Position numbers and translations under genes: made by a program
Origin: Mycobacterium pinniadriaticum
GTDB taxonomy: Bacteria; Actinomycetota; Actinomycetes; Mycobacteriales; Mycobacteriaceae
Direction of reading: 5' to 3'
Length of the DNA stretch: 64,000 nt
Assembly: GCF_026242045.1 (NCBI RefSeq)
Contig: NZ_JAPJDO010000009.1
Span: 124,001 to 188,000 of the forward strand
Notes under the pieces: model-generated
Database searches by the model: none
What the model saw: only the letters and a program-made list of their open reading frames with translations
Told to the model about the DNA's origin: nothing
Part shown: piece after piece, positions 47,913-60,170 of the stretch
Layout: each line of letters starts with the position of its first letter
How positions within the stretch are numbered: the first letter of the stretch is position 1

Positions 47913-48938
47913 ATGACCCCACGACTGACCGACCATCCGACCGTGCGGGCGGTACGCGCCCGCCCGCGCCCGGCGCCGGCTCGGGTGATCGACGCCGACT
48001 GGCTGCGCGAGCTGTGCCTGACCGCCGGAGCCGACGATGTCGCGTTCGCCAGCGTGGACAATCCCGACCTGGCCGGTGAACGCCAGCATGTCGAGGCGGC
48101 CCTGCCCGGGACGAAGAGCTACATCAGCCTGGTGGTGCGGATGAACCGCGACAACGTCCGCTCGGTCGCCCGTAGCGTGGCCAACCAGGAATTCCACCGC
48201 ACCGGAGAACTCATCAACGAGGCCGCCCACCGGATCACCCGGGCATTGCAGGACGCCGGCCATCGTGTGCTCAACCCGTCGGCAACGTTTCCGATGGAGA
48301 TGGACCGCTATCCCGGCCGGATCTGGGTGGTCGCCCACAAACCCGTCGCGGTAGCCGCCGGCCTCGGCGTGATGGGCATCCATCGCAACGTGATCCACCC
48401 GAAATTCGGCAACTTCATCCTGCTTGCCACCGTTCTCGTCGACGCACCTGTAAGCAGTTACGGTGCTCCACTGGACTATTCGCCCTGCCTGGAATGCAAG
48501 CTGTGCGTCGCGGCATGCCCGGTCGGCGCCATCAAGAAGGACGGCGAGTTCGACTTCGTCGCCTGTTCGGTACACAACTATCGCGAATTCATGGGTGGGT
48601 TCACCGACTGGGCCCAAACGATTGCCGACAGCGAGGATGCCACCGACTTCCGTTCCCGAGTCAGCGATTCGGAGAATGCATCGATGTGGCAGAGCCTGTC
48701 GTTCAAGGCCAACTACAAGGCGGCGTACTGCCTGGCGGTCTGCCCGGCCGGTGAAGATGTCATCGAGCCCTATCTCGATGACCGCAGGGCGTTCATGGAT
48801 CTCGTCCTGCGGCCGCTGCAACAGAAGGCCGAAACTCTTTACGTACTGCCAAATTCGGCCGCGCAGGAGCATGCAGAGCGGCGCTTTCCGCACAAGCCGA
48901 TCAAGATCGTCGACTCAGGGGCCCGGGGGCGCACGTAG
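47913..48938 (+). CDS. 4Fe-4S cluster protein, QueG/reductive-dehalogenase-like
   Basis: 341 residues. A ferredoxin-type cluster motif CLECKLCVAACPVGAIKK lies at about 190-210 and a second set, AYCLAVCPAGEDVIEP, near 270, as in epoxyqueuosine reductase relatives; GLGVMGIHRNVIHPKFG precedes them. Whether it binds cobalamin as QueG does is not clear. It should be a cytosolic reductase. ATG 47913 is immediately behind a large inverted repeat, so the gene looks tightly repressed. Confidence 0.78.
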   Translation: MTPRLTDHPTVRAVRARPRPAPARVIDADWLRELCLTAGADDVAFASVDNPDLAGERQHVEAALPGTKSYISLVVRMNRDNVRSVARSVANQEFHRTGELINEAAHRITRALQDAGHRVLNPSATFPMEMDRYPGRIWVVAHKPVAVAAGLGVMGIHRNVIHPKFGNFILLATVLVDAPVSSYGAPLDYSPCLECKLCVAACPVGAIKKDGEFDFVACSVHNYREFMGGFTDWAQTIADSEDATDFRSRVSDSENASMWQSLSFKANYKAAYCLAVCPAGEDVIEPYLDDRRAFMDLVLRPLQQKAETLYVLPNSAAQEHAERRFPHKPIKIVDSGARGRT

Positions 48939-48947
48939 GCTTGTGCA

Positions 48948-49607
48948 ATGGTGCGCGCGCTCGGCTGGATCGGTGTGGCGGGTGCGGCGGCGGCGTTGGT
49001 CGCGGTGCTCACCCTGGACGTCACGCTCGGCGGTCGGCGCGTTCGGGGCAGGAACCTGCGCGCGGCAACGATCTCCGAATATATCTATACCTCGGGCGGT
49101 TGGGCGTTCGTCGCCGCGGTGCTGATCCTGGCCGTTACTTCGGCGGCACTGCTGTACGGCCTGATCCGGGCCGGACGGGTGAGGTTGTTGTCGGCCGGCT
49201 CGGCGTTGCTGGCGCTGTGGGTGTTGGGTCTCGTGGCTGTCGTTGCGTTTCCCAAGCACAACTGGGCGGTCGGGCCGAGTGCGTCCGGCTCTGTGCATCG
49301 GGTCGCGACCCTGGTCGCCTTCGTTGCGCTGCCGTTGGCGGTGCTGCTGATCGCTGAGGGTCGAGCCGGCATCGCCCGGGCCGCCAGGTGGCTCGCTGCG
49401 ATCGGAATCGGTTGGCTGACGGTGTTGTTCGGAGCCATTGCGCTCGGTACCGTCACCGATCAGCCCTGGTGGAGGCTGATCCCGCTCGGGCTGGTGGAGC
49501 GGGGGATCGCCGGATTCGAGGTGGCCGCGTTGATCGCGACAGGGCTGTGGCTGGCCCGGGAGCGCGGGCCCGGCGACCAGGAGGCCTTACCCGATCACCA
49601 GGCGTGA
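48948..49607 (+). CDS. DUF998 integral membrane protein
   Basis: 219 residues with six predicted membrane helices and the DUF998 loop [20 protein letters not shown] between helices 3 and 4. Function unknown. TAGGCT (48936-48941) overlaps the stop codon of the Fe-S gene and ends six bases before ATG 48948, so a leaderless message is likely. The 3' end overlaps pth by 13 bp. Confidence 0.8.
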   Translation: MVRALGWIGVAGAAAALVAVLTLDVTLGGRRVRGRNLRAATISEYIYTSGGWAFVAAVLILAVTSAALLYGLIRAGRVRLLSAGSALLALWVLGLVAVVAFPKHNWAVGPSASGSVHRVATLVAFVALPLAVLLIAEGRAGIARAARWLAAIGIGWLTVLFGAIALGTVTDQPWWRLIPLGLVERGIAGFEVAALIATGLWLARERGPGDQEALPDHQA

Positions 49608-50170
49608 ACCTGATTCTGGGCGGTCTCCAGGCCCACCTCGATCAGCAACTCGGTGGCGTCGGCGGCCTGCTCGCAGATCGCCGGCACCTCGGGCCGTTCG
49701 GCGGCGGTGAAATTCTCCAGCACGTACGCCGCCGGATCCTTGCGCCCCGGTGGGCGCCCGACACCGATCCGAACCCGCTGAAAGTTCTTGGTACCCAGCG
49801 AACTGGCCACCGACCGCAGCCCGTTGTGGCCACCCTCGCCACCGCCGAGCTTCAGCCGGATCCGGCCGAAGTCGATGTCGAGCTCGTCATGGATGACGAT
49901 CAGGTCGGTCGGCATCACCGAGTAGAACTTCGCCAACGGACCGACCTGTCGCCCCGACTCGTTCATGTAGGTGCGCGGTTTGGCCAGCACGACAGGGCGA
50001 TGGCCGAGCCGGCCGGTCACGATCTCCGCGCCAGAACGCTTGTGCACCTTGAACTGTCCGCCCATGCGGGCGGCCAGCACGTCGGCCACCATGAAGCCGA
50101 GATTGTGCCGGGTCTTGGCGTATTGCGGACCCGGGTTGCCGAGGCCGACAACCAGCAGGGGTTCGGCCAT
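49595..50170 (-). CDS. pth: Peptidyl-tRNA hydrolase
   Basis: 191 residues, the usual length. [18 protein letters not shown] holds the catalytic His and Asn, [10 protein letters not shown] and [11 protein letters not shown] carry further active-site residues, and [12 protein letters not shown] the tRNA-contact loop. It frees peptidyl-tRNAs dropped from ribosomes. It follows rplY by six bases, as in Rv1014c-Rv1015c. Confidence 0.96.
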   Translation of the reverse strand: MAEPLLVVGLGNPGPQYAKTRHNLGFMVADVLAARMGGQFKVHKRSGAEIVTGRLGHRPVVLAKPRTYMNESGRQVGPLAKFYSVMPTDLIVIHDELDIDFGRIRLKLGGGEGGHNGLRSVASSLGTKNFQRVRIGVGRPPGRKDPAAYVLENFTAAERPEVPAICEQAADATELLIEVGLETAQNQVHAW

Positions 50171-50176
50171 CCGGGC

Positions 50177-50845
50177 TTACTCGGCCTCGGCCGACTCGCC
50201 CTCGCCCTCGGCGCTCTGGGCCGCTTCGGCCGCGTCGGCGGCCTGCTCCTCGATCGACTCGCCGCCGCCCTCGGACTCCAGGTCCTCGGCAGACGGGGCG
50301 GTGACGATGTTGACGATCAGCAGGTCGGGATCGCTGATCAGCGTGACGCCCTTGGGCAGCTCGACCTGGCCGGCGGTGATCTGGGTGCCTTCCTCGGCGC
50401 CTTCGATCGACACGGTCAGGTGCTCCGGGATCGACATGGCTTCGGCCTCGATCTCGATGACGTTGGCGTCCTGGGTGACCAGGGTGCCGGAGGCGGCATC
50501 GCCCTCGAGGGTGATGTGAACCTCGACGGTCACCTTCTCGCCTCGACGGACGACCAGCAGGTCGGCGTGCTGGATGTTGCGGCGGATCGGATGCACGGAG
50601 AGGGCCTTGGTCAGCGCCAGCTGCTCCTTGCCGTTGACGTCGAGGACCAGCACCGCGTTGGTGCCGGAGTGACGCAGGACGGCGGCGTAGTCGTGGGCGT
50701 TGAGTTCGAGGTGCTGCGGCTCGGCGCCGTGACCGTACAGGACGACGGGAACCTTGCCGTTGCGACGGGCCTGGCGCGATGCGCCCTTGCCGGTCTTCTC
50801 CCGCACACTGGCGACGAGATTGTTGGTGCTGCCGTTTTTGGCCAT
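50177..50845 (-). CDS. rplY: 50S ribosomal protein L25 (CTC/TL5 form)
   Basis: 222 residues: an L25 domain that binds 5S rRNA (about 8-95, [21 protein letters not shown] split across strands 1-2) plus the CTC-type beta domain ([18 protein letters not shown]) and an acidic Glu/Ala tail. ATG 50845 has CAGGAG ten bases upstream. The preceding 134 bases hold no gene and are likely its promoter and leader, separate from the SDR gene. Confidence 0.95.
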   Translation of the reverse strand: MAKNGSTNNLVASVREKTGKGASRQARRNGKVPVVLYGHGAEPQHLELNAHDYAAVLRHSGTNAVLVLDVNGKEQLALTKALSVHPIRRNIQHADLLVVRRGEKVTVEVHITLEGDAASGTLVTQDANVIEIEAEAMSIPEHLTVSIEGAEEGTQITAGQVELPKGVTLISDPDLLIVNIVTAPSAEDLESEGGGESIEEQAADAAEAAQSAEGEGESAEAE

Positions 50846-50979
50846 GATTCGGTGCTCCTGAGTTATCAGTGGTCTTCCGCACGGAGAAGGCAGGCACCGA
50901 TCGATAAGGTTGCCTCGTCGATAACGGTGGCTGGACCACCCTCGCCGTGACGCGGCCACCAGGGTAGCCGAGGAATGTC

Positions 50980-51846
50980 TCAGAGTGGAAATTCGGTGGC
51001 CGTGAGCTGCTCCGATAGCCTCCACAGCGCCTTCGCGGTGGTTTGGTTGCGGGCCAGCGGACTGCGCGGTGACTGCCCGGTCGGCCCGCGCATCGCGAAT
51101 CTGGGGCCGATGAAGCTGTTGCCCGGCAGGTCCTGGCTGGCCGCATACAGCGTCTGGCGGGCGCCGAAATCGGCGCTGGTGGCGAAGATCGCGTTGCCGG
51201 CGTCCCAGACCTTGGTGCCCATCCTGTTGCCGGTCTGGCCCTGCAGGTTGGTGGCCGAGTAGCCGGGGTGCGCGGCGTGGGATTTGACCGGCGAACCGAC
51301 GGCACCCAGGCGTTTCTGCAGCTCGCTGGTGAACAGCAGATTGGCCAGCTTGGACTGGCCGTACGCCAGCCAGGCCGAATACGGCCGGGCCTTCCAGTTC
51401 AGGTCCTTGAGACTGATCTTGCCCAGCAGGTGCATGAACGACGAAACGGTGACCACCCTGTCGGTGATCTTGGGCAGCAGGAGGTTGGTCAATGCGAAAT
51501 GGCCCAGGTGATTCGTGCCGATCTGGGTTTCGAAGCCGTCCTTGGTCACCGCGTACGGGACGGCCATGATGCCGGCATTGTTGATCAGCACGTCGACGTC
51601 ACCCACACCCGAGGCGAATTCCTTGACCGAGGCGAGGTCCTGCAGATCGAGGCTGCGCACCTCGACATCGCCGGTCATGGTCGCGGCGGCTTCGGCGCCC
51701 TTACCGGCGTTGCGGCAGGCCAGGATGACGTGTGCGCCGACGCGGGCCAACTCCCGGGCGGTGACCAGGCCCAGTCCGCTGTTGGCTCCGGTGACGATGA
51801 CGGAACGCCCGGCGAACGACGGCAGATCTGCAGCGGTCCAACTCAT
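50980..51846 (-). CDS. Short-chain dehydrogenase (retinol/protochlorophyllide reductase-like)
   Basis: 288 residues. [16 protein letters not shown] is the cofactor loop, LINNAG follows, Ser in VSSFMHLLG and YGQSK give the catalytic residues, and the C-terminal extension ([17 protein letters not shown]) is typical of the mycobacterial oxidoreductase branch near retinol dehydrogenases. Substrate unknown. It has no counterpart between rplY and lpqT in M. tuberculosis, so it was inserted here. ATG 51846 begins the homologous N-terminus. Confidence 0.87.
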   Translation of the reverse strand: MSWTAADLPSFAGRSVIVTGANSGLGLVTARELARVGAHVILACRNAGKGAEAAATMTGDVEVRSLDLQDLASVKEFASGVGDVDVLINNAGIMAVPYAVTKDGFETQIGTNHLGHFALTNLLLPKITDRVVTVSSFMHLLGKISLKDLNWKARPYSAWLAYGQSKLANLLFTSELQKRLGAVGSPVKSHAAHPGYSATNLQGQTGNRMGTKVWDAGNAIFATSADFGARQTLYAASQDLPGNSFIGPRFAMRGPTGQSPRSPLARNQTTAKALWRLSEQLTATEFPL

Positions 51847-51877
51847 GGCGACCACTCTAGGGGGCCCCGGATTTCCC

Positions 51878-51941
51878 TCGCGAGCAGACGCAAAAGTCCC
51901 CGACATGCCGTGGTTTTCGTGTCGTTTGCGTCTGTTCGCGA
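51878..51941. repeat. Palindromic hairpin repeat, copy 2 (after lpqT)
   Basis: TCGCGAGCAGACGCAAA at the left and TTTGCGTCTGTTCGCGA at the right form a 17-bp stem with one G-U type exception; the centre differs from copy 1 at 36631. It ends four bases beyond the lpqT stop codon. The same placement behind two unrelated genes suggests a mobile or shared 3'-end element. Confidence 0.8.
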
Positions 51942-51945
51942 CAGC

Positions 51946-52593
51946 TCATTTCAGCTTGACGCTGAAGCCGCGGATGATCGCCTCGACATCGTCGGAGGCG
52001 GCCGCGGCCTGGTCGGCCAGCGTCGTCACCGTCAGCTGCACCAGATAGCGCTGAAAGTTCGGCGCCGGCGTCACCGGGATCACCACCCGGTTATACGAGT
52101 GCAGGCGTTTGCCGTTGAGGTCGTAACTGCCCTCGATCATCGAGGACGGGAACCCATCAAAATCATCGGACGAGGCGTTCAGCTTCGTGAAGTTCTGCGA
52201 CAGCTCGGCGTCGGCGCTGGCGTGCTTGAGTGCCTCGCCGACATCGAAGTTGCCTTTCAACTTGAACACGATCACCATCGCCGTCGGGTAGGTGTTGTTC
52301 TTCGCGATCACCGTGGTGCCGGGGGAGAAATTGGAGTTCGTGTACTTGCTCCAGCCCGGCGGCCGCGGCAGCGTCACGGTGATGTCGGTGAGCTTGTCCA
52401 GCGGAATCTGCTCGCCGGTCACCCCGACACCGTAGAGGTATTCGGCGATCGGCTGTGGCGTCTCCGAGGTGGTGGGGGTCGCCGTCGTCGTGGTCGGTGT
52501 GGTCCACACCGAGGAGTAGTCCGGGGGTGGCGTCCCGCAGGCCGCCACGGTCATGGCCAGCGCGATGGGCAGGACGGCGCCGAGCGCTCTCAC
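51946..52593 (-). CDS. lpqT: LpqT-type lipoprotein
   Basis: 215 residues. Signal ending TVAAC (lipobox, Cys near residue 19), a Thr/Pro linker, then an LpqN/LpqT domain with PPGWSKYTNSNF, KLKGNFD and NRVVIPV. Exported and membrane-anchored; function unknown. GTG 52593 overlaps the stop of the arsC-like gene. Orthologue of Rv1016c by position, related to the lipoprotein at 12142. Confidence 0.9.
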   Translation of the reverse strand: MRALGAVLPIALAMTVAACGTPPPDYSSVWTTPTTTTATPTTSETPQPIAEYLYGVGVTGEQIPLDKLTDITVTLPRPPGWSKYTNSNFSPGTTVIAKNNTYPTAMVIVFKLKGNFDVGEALKHASADAELSQNFTKLNASSDDFDGFPSSMIEGSYDLNGKRLHSYNRVVIPVTPAPNFQRYLVQLTVTTLADQAAAASDDVEAIIRGFSVKLK

Positions 52594-52931
52594 AGAATGT
52601 CGTGCACCGATTCGATTGGCCGGGCCAACCGGGTGCCCTTGGGTGTCACCACGAACGGACGCTCGATGAGGATCGGGTTGGCCGCCATGGCATCGAGCAA
52701 CTGGTCGTCGTTCGCGTCAGCGAGATTCAGCTCGCCGTAGAGCGATTCACGCTTGCGTACGCCCGCGCGCACATCGATGCCGGCATCGGCGATCAGCTTC
52801 GCGATCTCTGCCCGGGTCGGCGGTGTCTTCAGGTATTCGACGACGTTCGGCTCAATGCCGTTGCTGCGCAGCAACTCCAGAGTCTTGCGTGAGGTGCTGC
52901 AGCGGGGGTTGTGATAGATGGTGCTGGACAA
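52590..52931 (-). CDS. arsC: ArsC/Spx-family arsenate reductase (glutaredoxin-type)
   Basis: 113 residues of thioredoxin fold. YHNPRCSTSRKTL has the catalytic Cys, and the Arg-rich RKRESLYGEL and IERPFVVTPKG blocks match glutaredoxin-coupled ArsC. The start is TTG 52931, two bases after the prsA stop, because no ATG or GTG lies between and the family N-terminus begins here. No arsR or arsenite pump is near, so a role in arsenic resistance is uncertain. M. tuberculosis lacks this gene at the locus. Confidence 0.82.
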   Translation of the reverse strand: MSSTIYHNPRCSTSRKTLELLRSNGIEPNVVEYLKTPPTRAEIAKLIADAGIDVRAGVRKRESLYGELNLADANDDQLLDAMAANPILIERPFVVTPKGTRLARPIESVHDIL

Positions 52932-52933
52932 CG

Positions 52934-53914
52934 CTACGCATCCCCGTCGAAAAGGCCTGTCACCGAACCATTTTCGAAGACCGCACGGATGGTGCGAGCC
53001 AGTAGTGGCGCGATGGACAGGACCGTGAGCTGTGGGAAGCGTTTGGAGTCGTCGATCGGCAGGGTGTTGGTGACGATCACCTCGCGGGCACCGCTGTCGG
53101 CGAGCCGTTCGCGCGCGGGGTCGGACAGCACGCCGTGGGTGGCGGCGATGATGACGTCCTTGGCGCCGTCGTCGTGCAGTAACTTGACCGCGCCGGCGAT
53201 GGTGCCGCCGGTGTCGATCATGTCGTCGGTCAGCACACACGTCTTGCCCGCGACGTCGCCGACGACCCGGTTGGACTTCACCTGGTTGGGCACCTTCGGG
53301 TCGCGGGTCTTGTGGATGAACGCCAGCGGGGTGCCGCCCAGCGCATCGGCCCATTTCTCGGCGACGCGCACACGGCCGGAGTCCGGCGAAACCACGACGA
53401 CGTTCTCGCAGTTGTAGTTGTCCCTGATGTAGCCGGTCAGCAGCGGCTGGGCCCGCATGTGGTCCACCGGTCCGTCGAAGAAGCCCTGGATCTGGTCGGT
53501 GTGCAGGTCGACGGTGACGATGCGGTCCGCACCCGCGGTCTTGTAGAGATCGGCCACCAGGCGGGCGGAGATGGGCTCGCGGCCGCGGTGTTTCTTGTCC
53601 TGGCGGGCGTAAGGATAGAAGGGCAGGATCGCGGTGATCCGCTTGGCGCTACCGCGTTTGAGGGCGTCGATCATGATCAGCTGTTCCATCAGCCATTTGT
53701 TCAGCGGCGCCGGATGGGATTGCAGGACGAAGGCGTCGCAGCCGCGAACCGACTCGTCGAAGCGGACGAAGATCTCACCGTTGGCGAAGTCTCGGGCGGT
53801 CTGCGCGGTGACCTGGATATCGAGCTCCTTGGCGACCTGATCGGCCAGCTCCGGGTGCGCGCGGCCCGAGAAGAGCATCAGATTCTTGCGATTGTCGGTC
53901 CAGTCCGTGCCCAC
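52934..53914 (-). CDS. prsA: Ribose-phosphate pyrophosphokinase
   Basis: 326 residues. FSGRAHPELA, the FANGEIFVRFDESVRG region, RQDKKHRGREPISA (catalytic flexible loop), TVDLHTDQIQGFFDGPVDH and the PRPP loop VLTDDMIDTGGT are all present. It makes PRPP for nucleotide, His/Trp and, in mycobacteria, decaprenyl-phosphoryl-arabinose synthesis. GTG 53914 is the start. It is the second gene after glmU, with a 94-bp gap. Confidence 0.96.
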   Translation of the reverse strand: MGTDWTDNRKNLMLFSGRAHPELADQVAKELDIQVTAQTARDFANGEIFVRFDESVRGCDAFVLQSHPAPLNKWLMEQLIMIDALKRGSAKRITAILPFYPYARQDKKHRGREPISARLVADLYKTAGADRIVTVDLHTDQIQGFFDGPVDHMRAQPLLTGYIRDNYNCENVVVVSPDSGRVRVAEKWADALGGTPLAFIHKTRDPKVPNQVKSNRVVGDVAGKTCVLTDDMIDTGGTIAGAVKLLHDDGAKDVIIAATHGVLSDPARERLADSGAREVIVTNTLPIDDSKRFPQLTVLSIAPLLARTIRAVFENGSVTGLFDGDA

Positions 53915-54008
53915 TGTGTGCTGCCCTTGCCGGTCGGAGGTCGATACGGGCCAATCGTACGGTGCTATCTCCCCGGGTTACCAAAAAGGCAACATCTGGC
54001 GACGACGA

Positions 54009-55553
54009 TCACTGGCTTGCGTCGCCCGAGTCGGACTTCTCGGCCGTGGCGGCGGCCTGTGCGGCCCGGGCTCGATTGGCGGCCTCCGCCGCTCCGGCTC
54101 GATTGGCGGCCTCCGCCGCTCCGGCTCGATTTGCGGCCTCCGCCGCGGGACTACCTGGCCGCTTGCGCAGCACCCAGTCCTCGATGTTGCGCTGTGGTCC
54201 GGCCGAAACCGCCAGCGCGCCCGGCGGCACGTCATCGCGCAGCACCGTGCCCGCGCCCGTGTAGGCGCCGTCGCCGACGGTCACCGGGGCGACGAACATG
54301 GTGTCCGAGCCGGTGCGCACGTGCGAGCCGATGGTCGTGCGGCTCTTGGTCTCGCCGTCGTAGTTGACGAACACGCTGGACGCGCCGATGTTGCTGTGCT
54401 CGCCGATATCGGCGTCACCCACATACGTCAGGTGCGGCACCTTGGTGCCCGCCCCGATGACAGCGTTCTTGGTCTCGACGAACGTTCCGAGCTTGCCGGC
54501 GGCGCCCAGATCGGTGCCGGGCCGCAGGAACGCGAACGGCCCGACGGTCGCGCGGTCGCCGATCGTCGAGTCACTGCCGTGCGTGCGGATCACCGAGGCG
54601 TCGTCGCCGACGCTCACGTCGGTCAGCGTGGTGTCGGGTCCGATCTCGCAGCGGGCCCCGATCCGCGTCGCGCCCAGCAGTTGGGTGCCGGGCCGGATGA
54701 CGGTGTCGCGGCCGATGGTGACGTCGACGTCGATCCAGGTGGTCGTCGGGTCGACGACGGTGACACCGGCGCGCTGATGGGTGGCGACCACCCGGCGGTT
54801 GAGTTCGCGGGCCAGGTCGGACAGCTGCACCCGGTCGTTGACCCCGGCGACCAGGGCCGCGTCATCAACGTGTTTGGCGTGCACCACCCGATGGTCGGCC
54901 CGCAGGATCGAGATCACGTCGGTCAGATAGAGCTCATGCTGGGCGTTGTCGGCCGACAGCCGGCCCAGCGCCGAACGCAGCTCGGCGATGGCGAAGGCGT
55001 AGACACCGGCGTTGACCTCGCGGATGGCGCGCTGCTGCGGGGTGGCGTCGGTTTCCTCGACGATCGCGATCACCTCGCCGTCCTGGGTCCGCAGGATCCG
55101 GCCATACCCCGTGGCGTCGGGCAGCGTCGTGGTCACGACGGTGGCAGCCGCCTGTTGACCGCGATGGATGGCGATCAGTTCGGCCAGCGTCTCGGCGTCC
55201 AGCAGCGGCACATCCCCGGAGGTCACGACCACCGTGCCGGCGAAATCGTCGGGCAGCCCGGACAGACCGCACAGCACCGCGTGACCGGTGCCGAGCTGTT
55301 GTTCCTGGATCGCGACCTCGATGGTGCGGCCCAATTGCTCGGCGAGCCCGGCGACGACCGGGGCGATGCGTTCACGATCCTTGCCGAGTACCGCGACCAG
55401 ATGTTGGGGAGCGACCTTGGCCACCGCGTGCAGGGCGTGGGAGAGCATGCTGCGCCCACCGAGGGTGTGCAGCACCTTGGGGGTGTCCGAGCGCATGCGG
55501 GTGCCGGCCCCGGCCGCCAGCACCAGGACGGCGGCATCGGTATGTGTGGTCAC
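54009..55553 (-). CDS. glmU: Bifunctional GlmU (glucosamine-1-P acetyltransferase / GlcNAc-1-P uridyltransferase)
   Basis: 514 residues. Uridyltransferase domain (1-240) with [15 protein letters not shown]; left-handed beta-helix acetyltransferase domain (about 260-450) with hexapeptide repeats, VETKNAVIG and [11 protein letters not shown]. It makes UDP-GlcNAc for the cell wall. GTG 55553 has GGAGGTCCAG just upstream. The C-terminal tail beyond about 470 is three copies of a nine-residue unit (AAEAANRAG), longer than needed for catalysis. Orthologue of Rv1018c. Confidence 0.95.
   Translation of the reverse strand: MTTHTDAAVLVLAAGAGTRMRSDTPKVLHTLGGRSMLSHALHAVAKVAPQHLVAVLGKDRERIAPVVAGLAEQLGRTIEVAIQEQQLGTGHAVLCGLSGLPDDFAGTVVVTSGDVPLLDAETLAELIAIHRGQQAAATVVTTTLPDATGYGRILRTQDGEVIAIVEETDATPQQRAIREVNAGVYAFAIAELRSALGRLSADNAQHELYLTDVISILRADHRVVHAKHVDDAALVAGVNDRVQLSDLARELNRRVVATHQRAGVTVVDPTTTWIDVDVTIGRDTVIRPGTQLLGATRIGARCEIGPDTTLTDVSVGDDASVIRTHGSDSTIGDRATVGPFAFLRPGTDLGAAGKLGTFVETKNAVIGAGTKVPHLTYVGDADIGEHSNIGASSVFVNYDGETKSRTTIGSHVRTGSDTMFVAPVTVGDGAYTGAGTVLRDDVPPGALAVSAGPQRNIEDWVLRKRPGSPAAEAANRAGAAEAANRAGAAEAANRARAAQAAATAEKSDSGDASQ
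54070..54150 (-). repeat. 27-bp tandem repeat encoding the GlmU tail
   Basis: Three in-frame copies of a 27-bp unit start at 54070, 54097 and 54124 (left boundary GCTCGATT). Copies one and two are identical; the third has one change near its start and diverges at its end. Length should vary between strains. Confidence 0.85.
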
Positions 55554-55605
55554 CTGGACCTCCCATGTGCTCCGGCCGGCCGAGGGGTCGCTCACCGAGA
55601 GCTCG

Positions 55606-55677
55606 CTCCGTCGCCAGGACTCGAACCTGAACTATCTGAACCAAAATCAGAGGTGCTGCCGATTACACCACGACGGA
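55606..55677 (-). tRNA. glnU: tRNA-Gln (anticodon TTG)
   Basis: Reading the minus strand from 55677: acceptor TCCGTCG pairs with CGACGGA (55613-55607), discriminator G at 55606; the anticodon loop TTTTGGT is closed by TCTGA/TCAGA; the T loop is GGTTCGAGTCC. The anticodon TTG reads CAA. CCA is not encoded. It lies between glmU and the divergent tetR-type gene, transcribed with glmU. Confidence 0.96.
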
Positions 55678-55724
55678 CTGGCCGAAATGTCCGCCTGAGA
55701 CTCTAATGCAAGCCACTGGGCCTT

Positions 55725-55755
55725 CCGGCGGGGCAGGAGCGGAGCGACTCGGGGA
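55725..55755 (+). repeat. Dispersed GC-rich repeat, copy upstream of the tetR-type gene
   Basis: Begins CCGGCGGGGCAGGAGCG and ends GAGCGACTCGGGGA, matching the units at 33063 with one extra G and one substitution. It ends directly at TAAGCT (55756-55761), the -10 box of the following gene. Confidence 0.75.
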
Positions 55756-55767
55756 TAAGCTCAAGCC

Positions 55768-56403
55768 GTGGCAGCACCGGAGAAGGAGCCGAAGGCGCCG
55801 CGGGCCAGGATGACCGGCACCGAACGCCGGCGCCAGCTGATTGACGTGGCCCGCACGCTGTTCGCCGAACGCGGCTACGAGGGCACTTCCATCGAGGAGA
55901 TCGCCCAGCGTGCCAACGTCTCCAAGCCCGTGGTCTACGAGCACTTCGGCGGCAAGGAGGGCCTCTATGCGGTGGTGGTCGACCGTGAGATGTCGGCGCT
56001 GCTCGACGGCATCACGTCCTCGCTGACCAACAACCGCTCCCGGGTGCGTGTCGAGCGGGTGGCGCTGGCGCTGCTGACCTATGTCGAGGAACGCACCGAC
56101 GGCTTCCGCATCCTGATTCGCGATTCGCCCGCCGCGATCAGCACGGGCACCTACTCCAGCTTGCTCAACGATGCCGTCGGCCAGGTGTCCTCGATCCTGG
56201 CCGGCGATTTCGCCCGCCGCGGCCTCGATCCGGGATTGGCCCCGCTCTACGCCCAGGCCCTGGTCGGCTCGGTCTCGATGACCGCGCAATGGTGGCTGGA
56301 CACCCGAGAGCCGAAGAAAGAAGTGGTGGCCGCCCATCTGGTCAACCTGATGTGGAACGGGCTGACCCATCTGGAGGCGGATCCGCAGCTGGAGGGCGAG
56401 TAG
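55768..56403 (+). CDS. TetR-family transcriptional regulator (Rv1019-like)
   Basis: 211 residues. N-terminal helix-turn-helix (about 25-65: ARTLFAERGYEGTSIEEIAQ split from RANVSKPVVYEHFGGKEGLY) and a ligand-binding domain with a Trp pair (AQWWLDTREPKKE). GTG 55768 follows TAAGCT by six bases, so the message is leaderless. The M. tuberculosis orthologue sits in the same place before mfd and has been described as an autorepressor. Ligand unknown. Confidence 0.9.
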   Translation: MAAPEKEPKAPRARMTGTERRRQLIDVARTLFAERGYEGTSIEEIAQRANVSKPVVYEHFGGKEGLYAVVVDREMSALLDGITSSLTNNRSRVRVERVALALLTYVEERTDGFRILIRDSPAAISTGTYSSLLNDAVGQVSSILAGDFARRGLDPGLAPLYAQALVGSVSMTAQWWLDTREPKKEVVAAHLVNLMWNGLTHLEADPQLEGE

Positions 56404-56504
56404 CGGCATGATCGCCCCGCCCTGACGCGATCTGGGTCACAGCCGACGGTCGAATCGCCGCCCGCCGCAACGTCTTCGGTGGTCTTGCCTAGAATGGGGG
56501 GATC

Positions 56505-60166
<3,662 letters not shown>

Positions 60167-60170
<4 letters not shown>

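Noticed and set aside
49388..50950. 520-codon plus-strand frame opposite pth and rplY
   Set aside because: Crosses two well-identified genes in antisense and has no domain.
53886..55706. 606-codon plus-strand frame opposite glmU and the tRNA gene
   Set aside because: Antisense to glmU and runs through tRNA-Gln; not coding.
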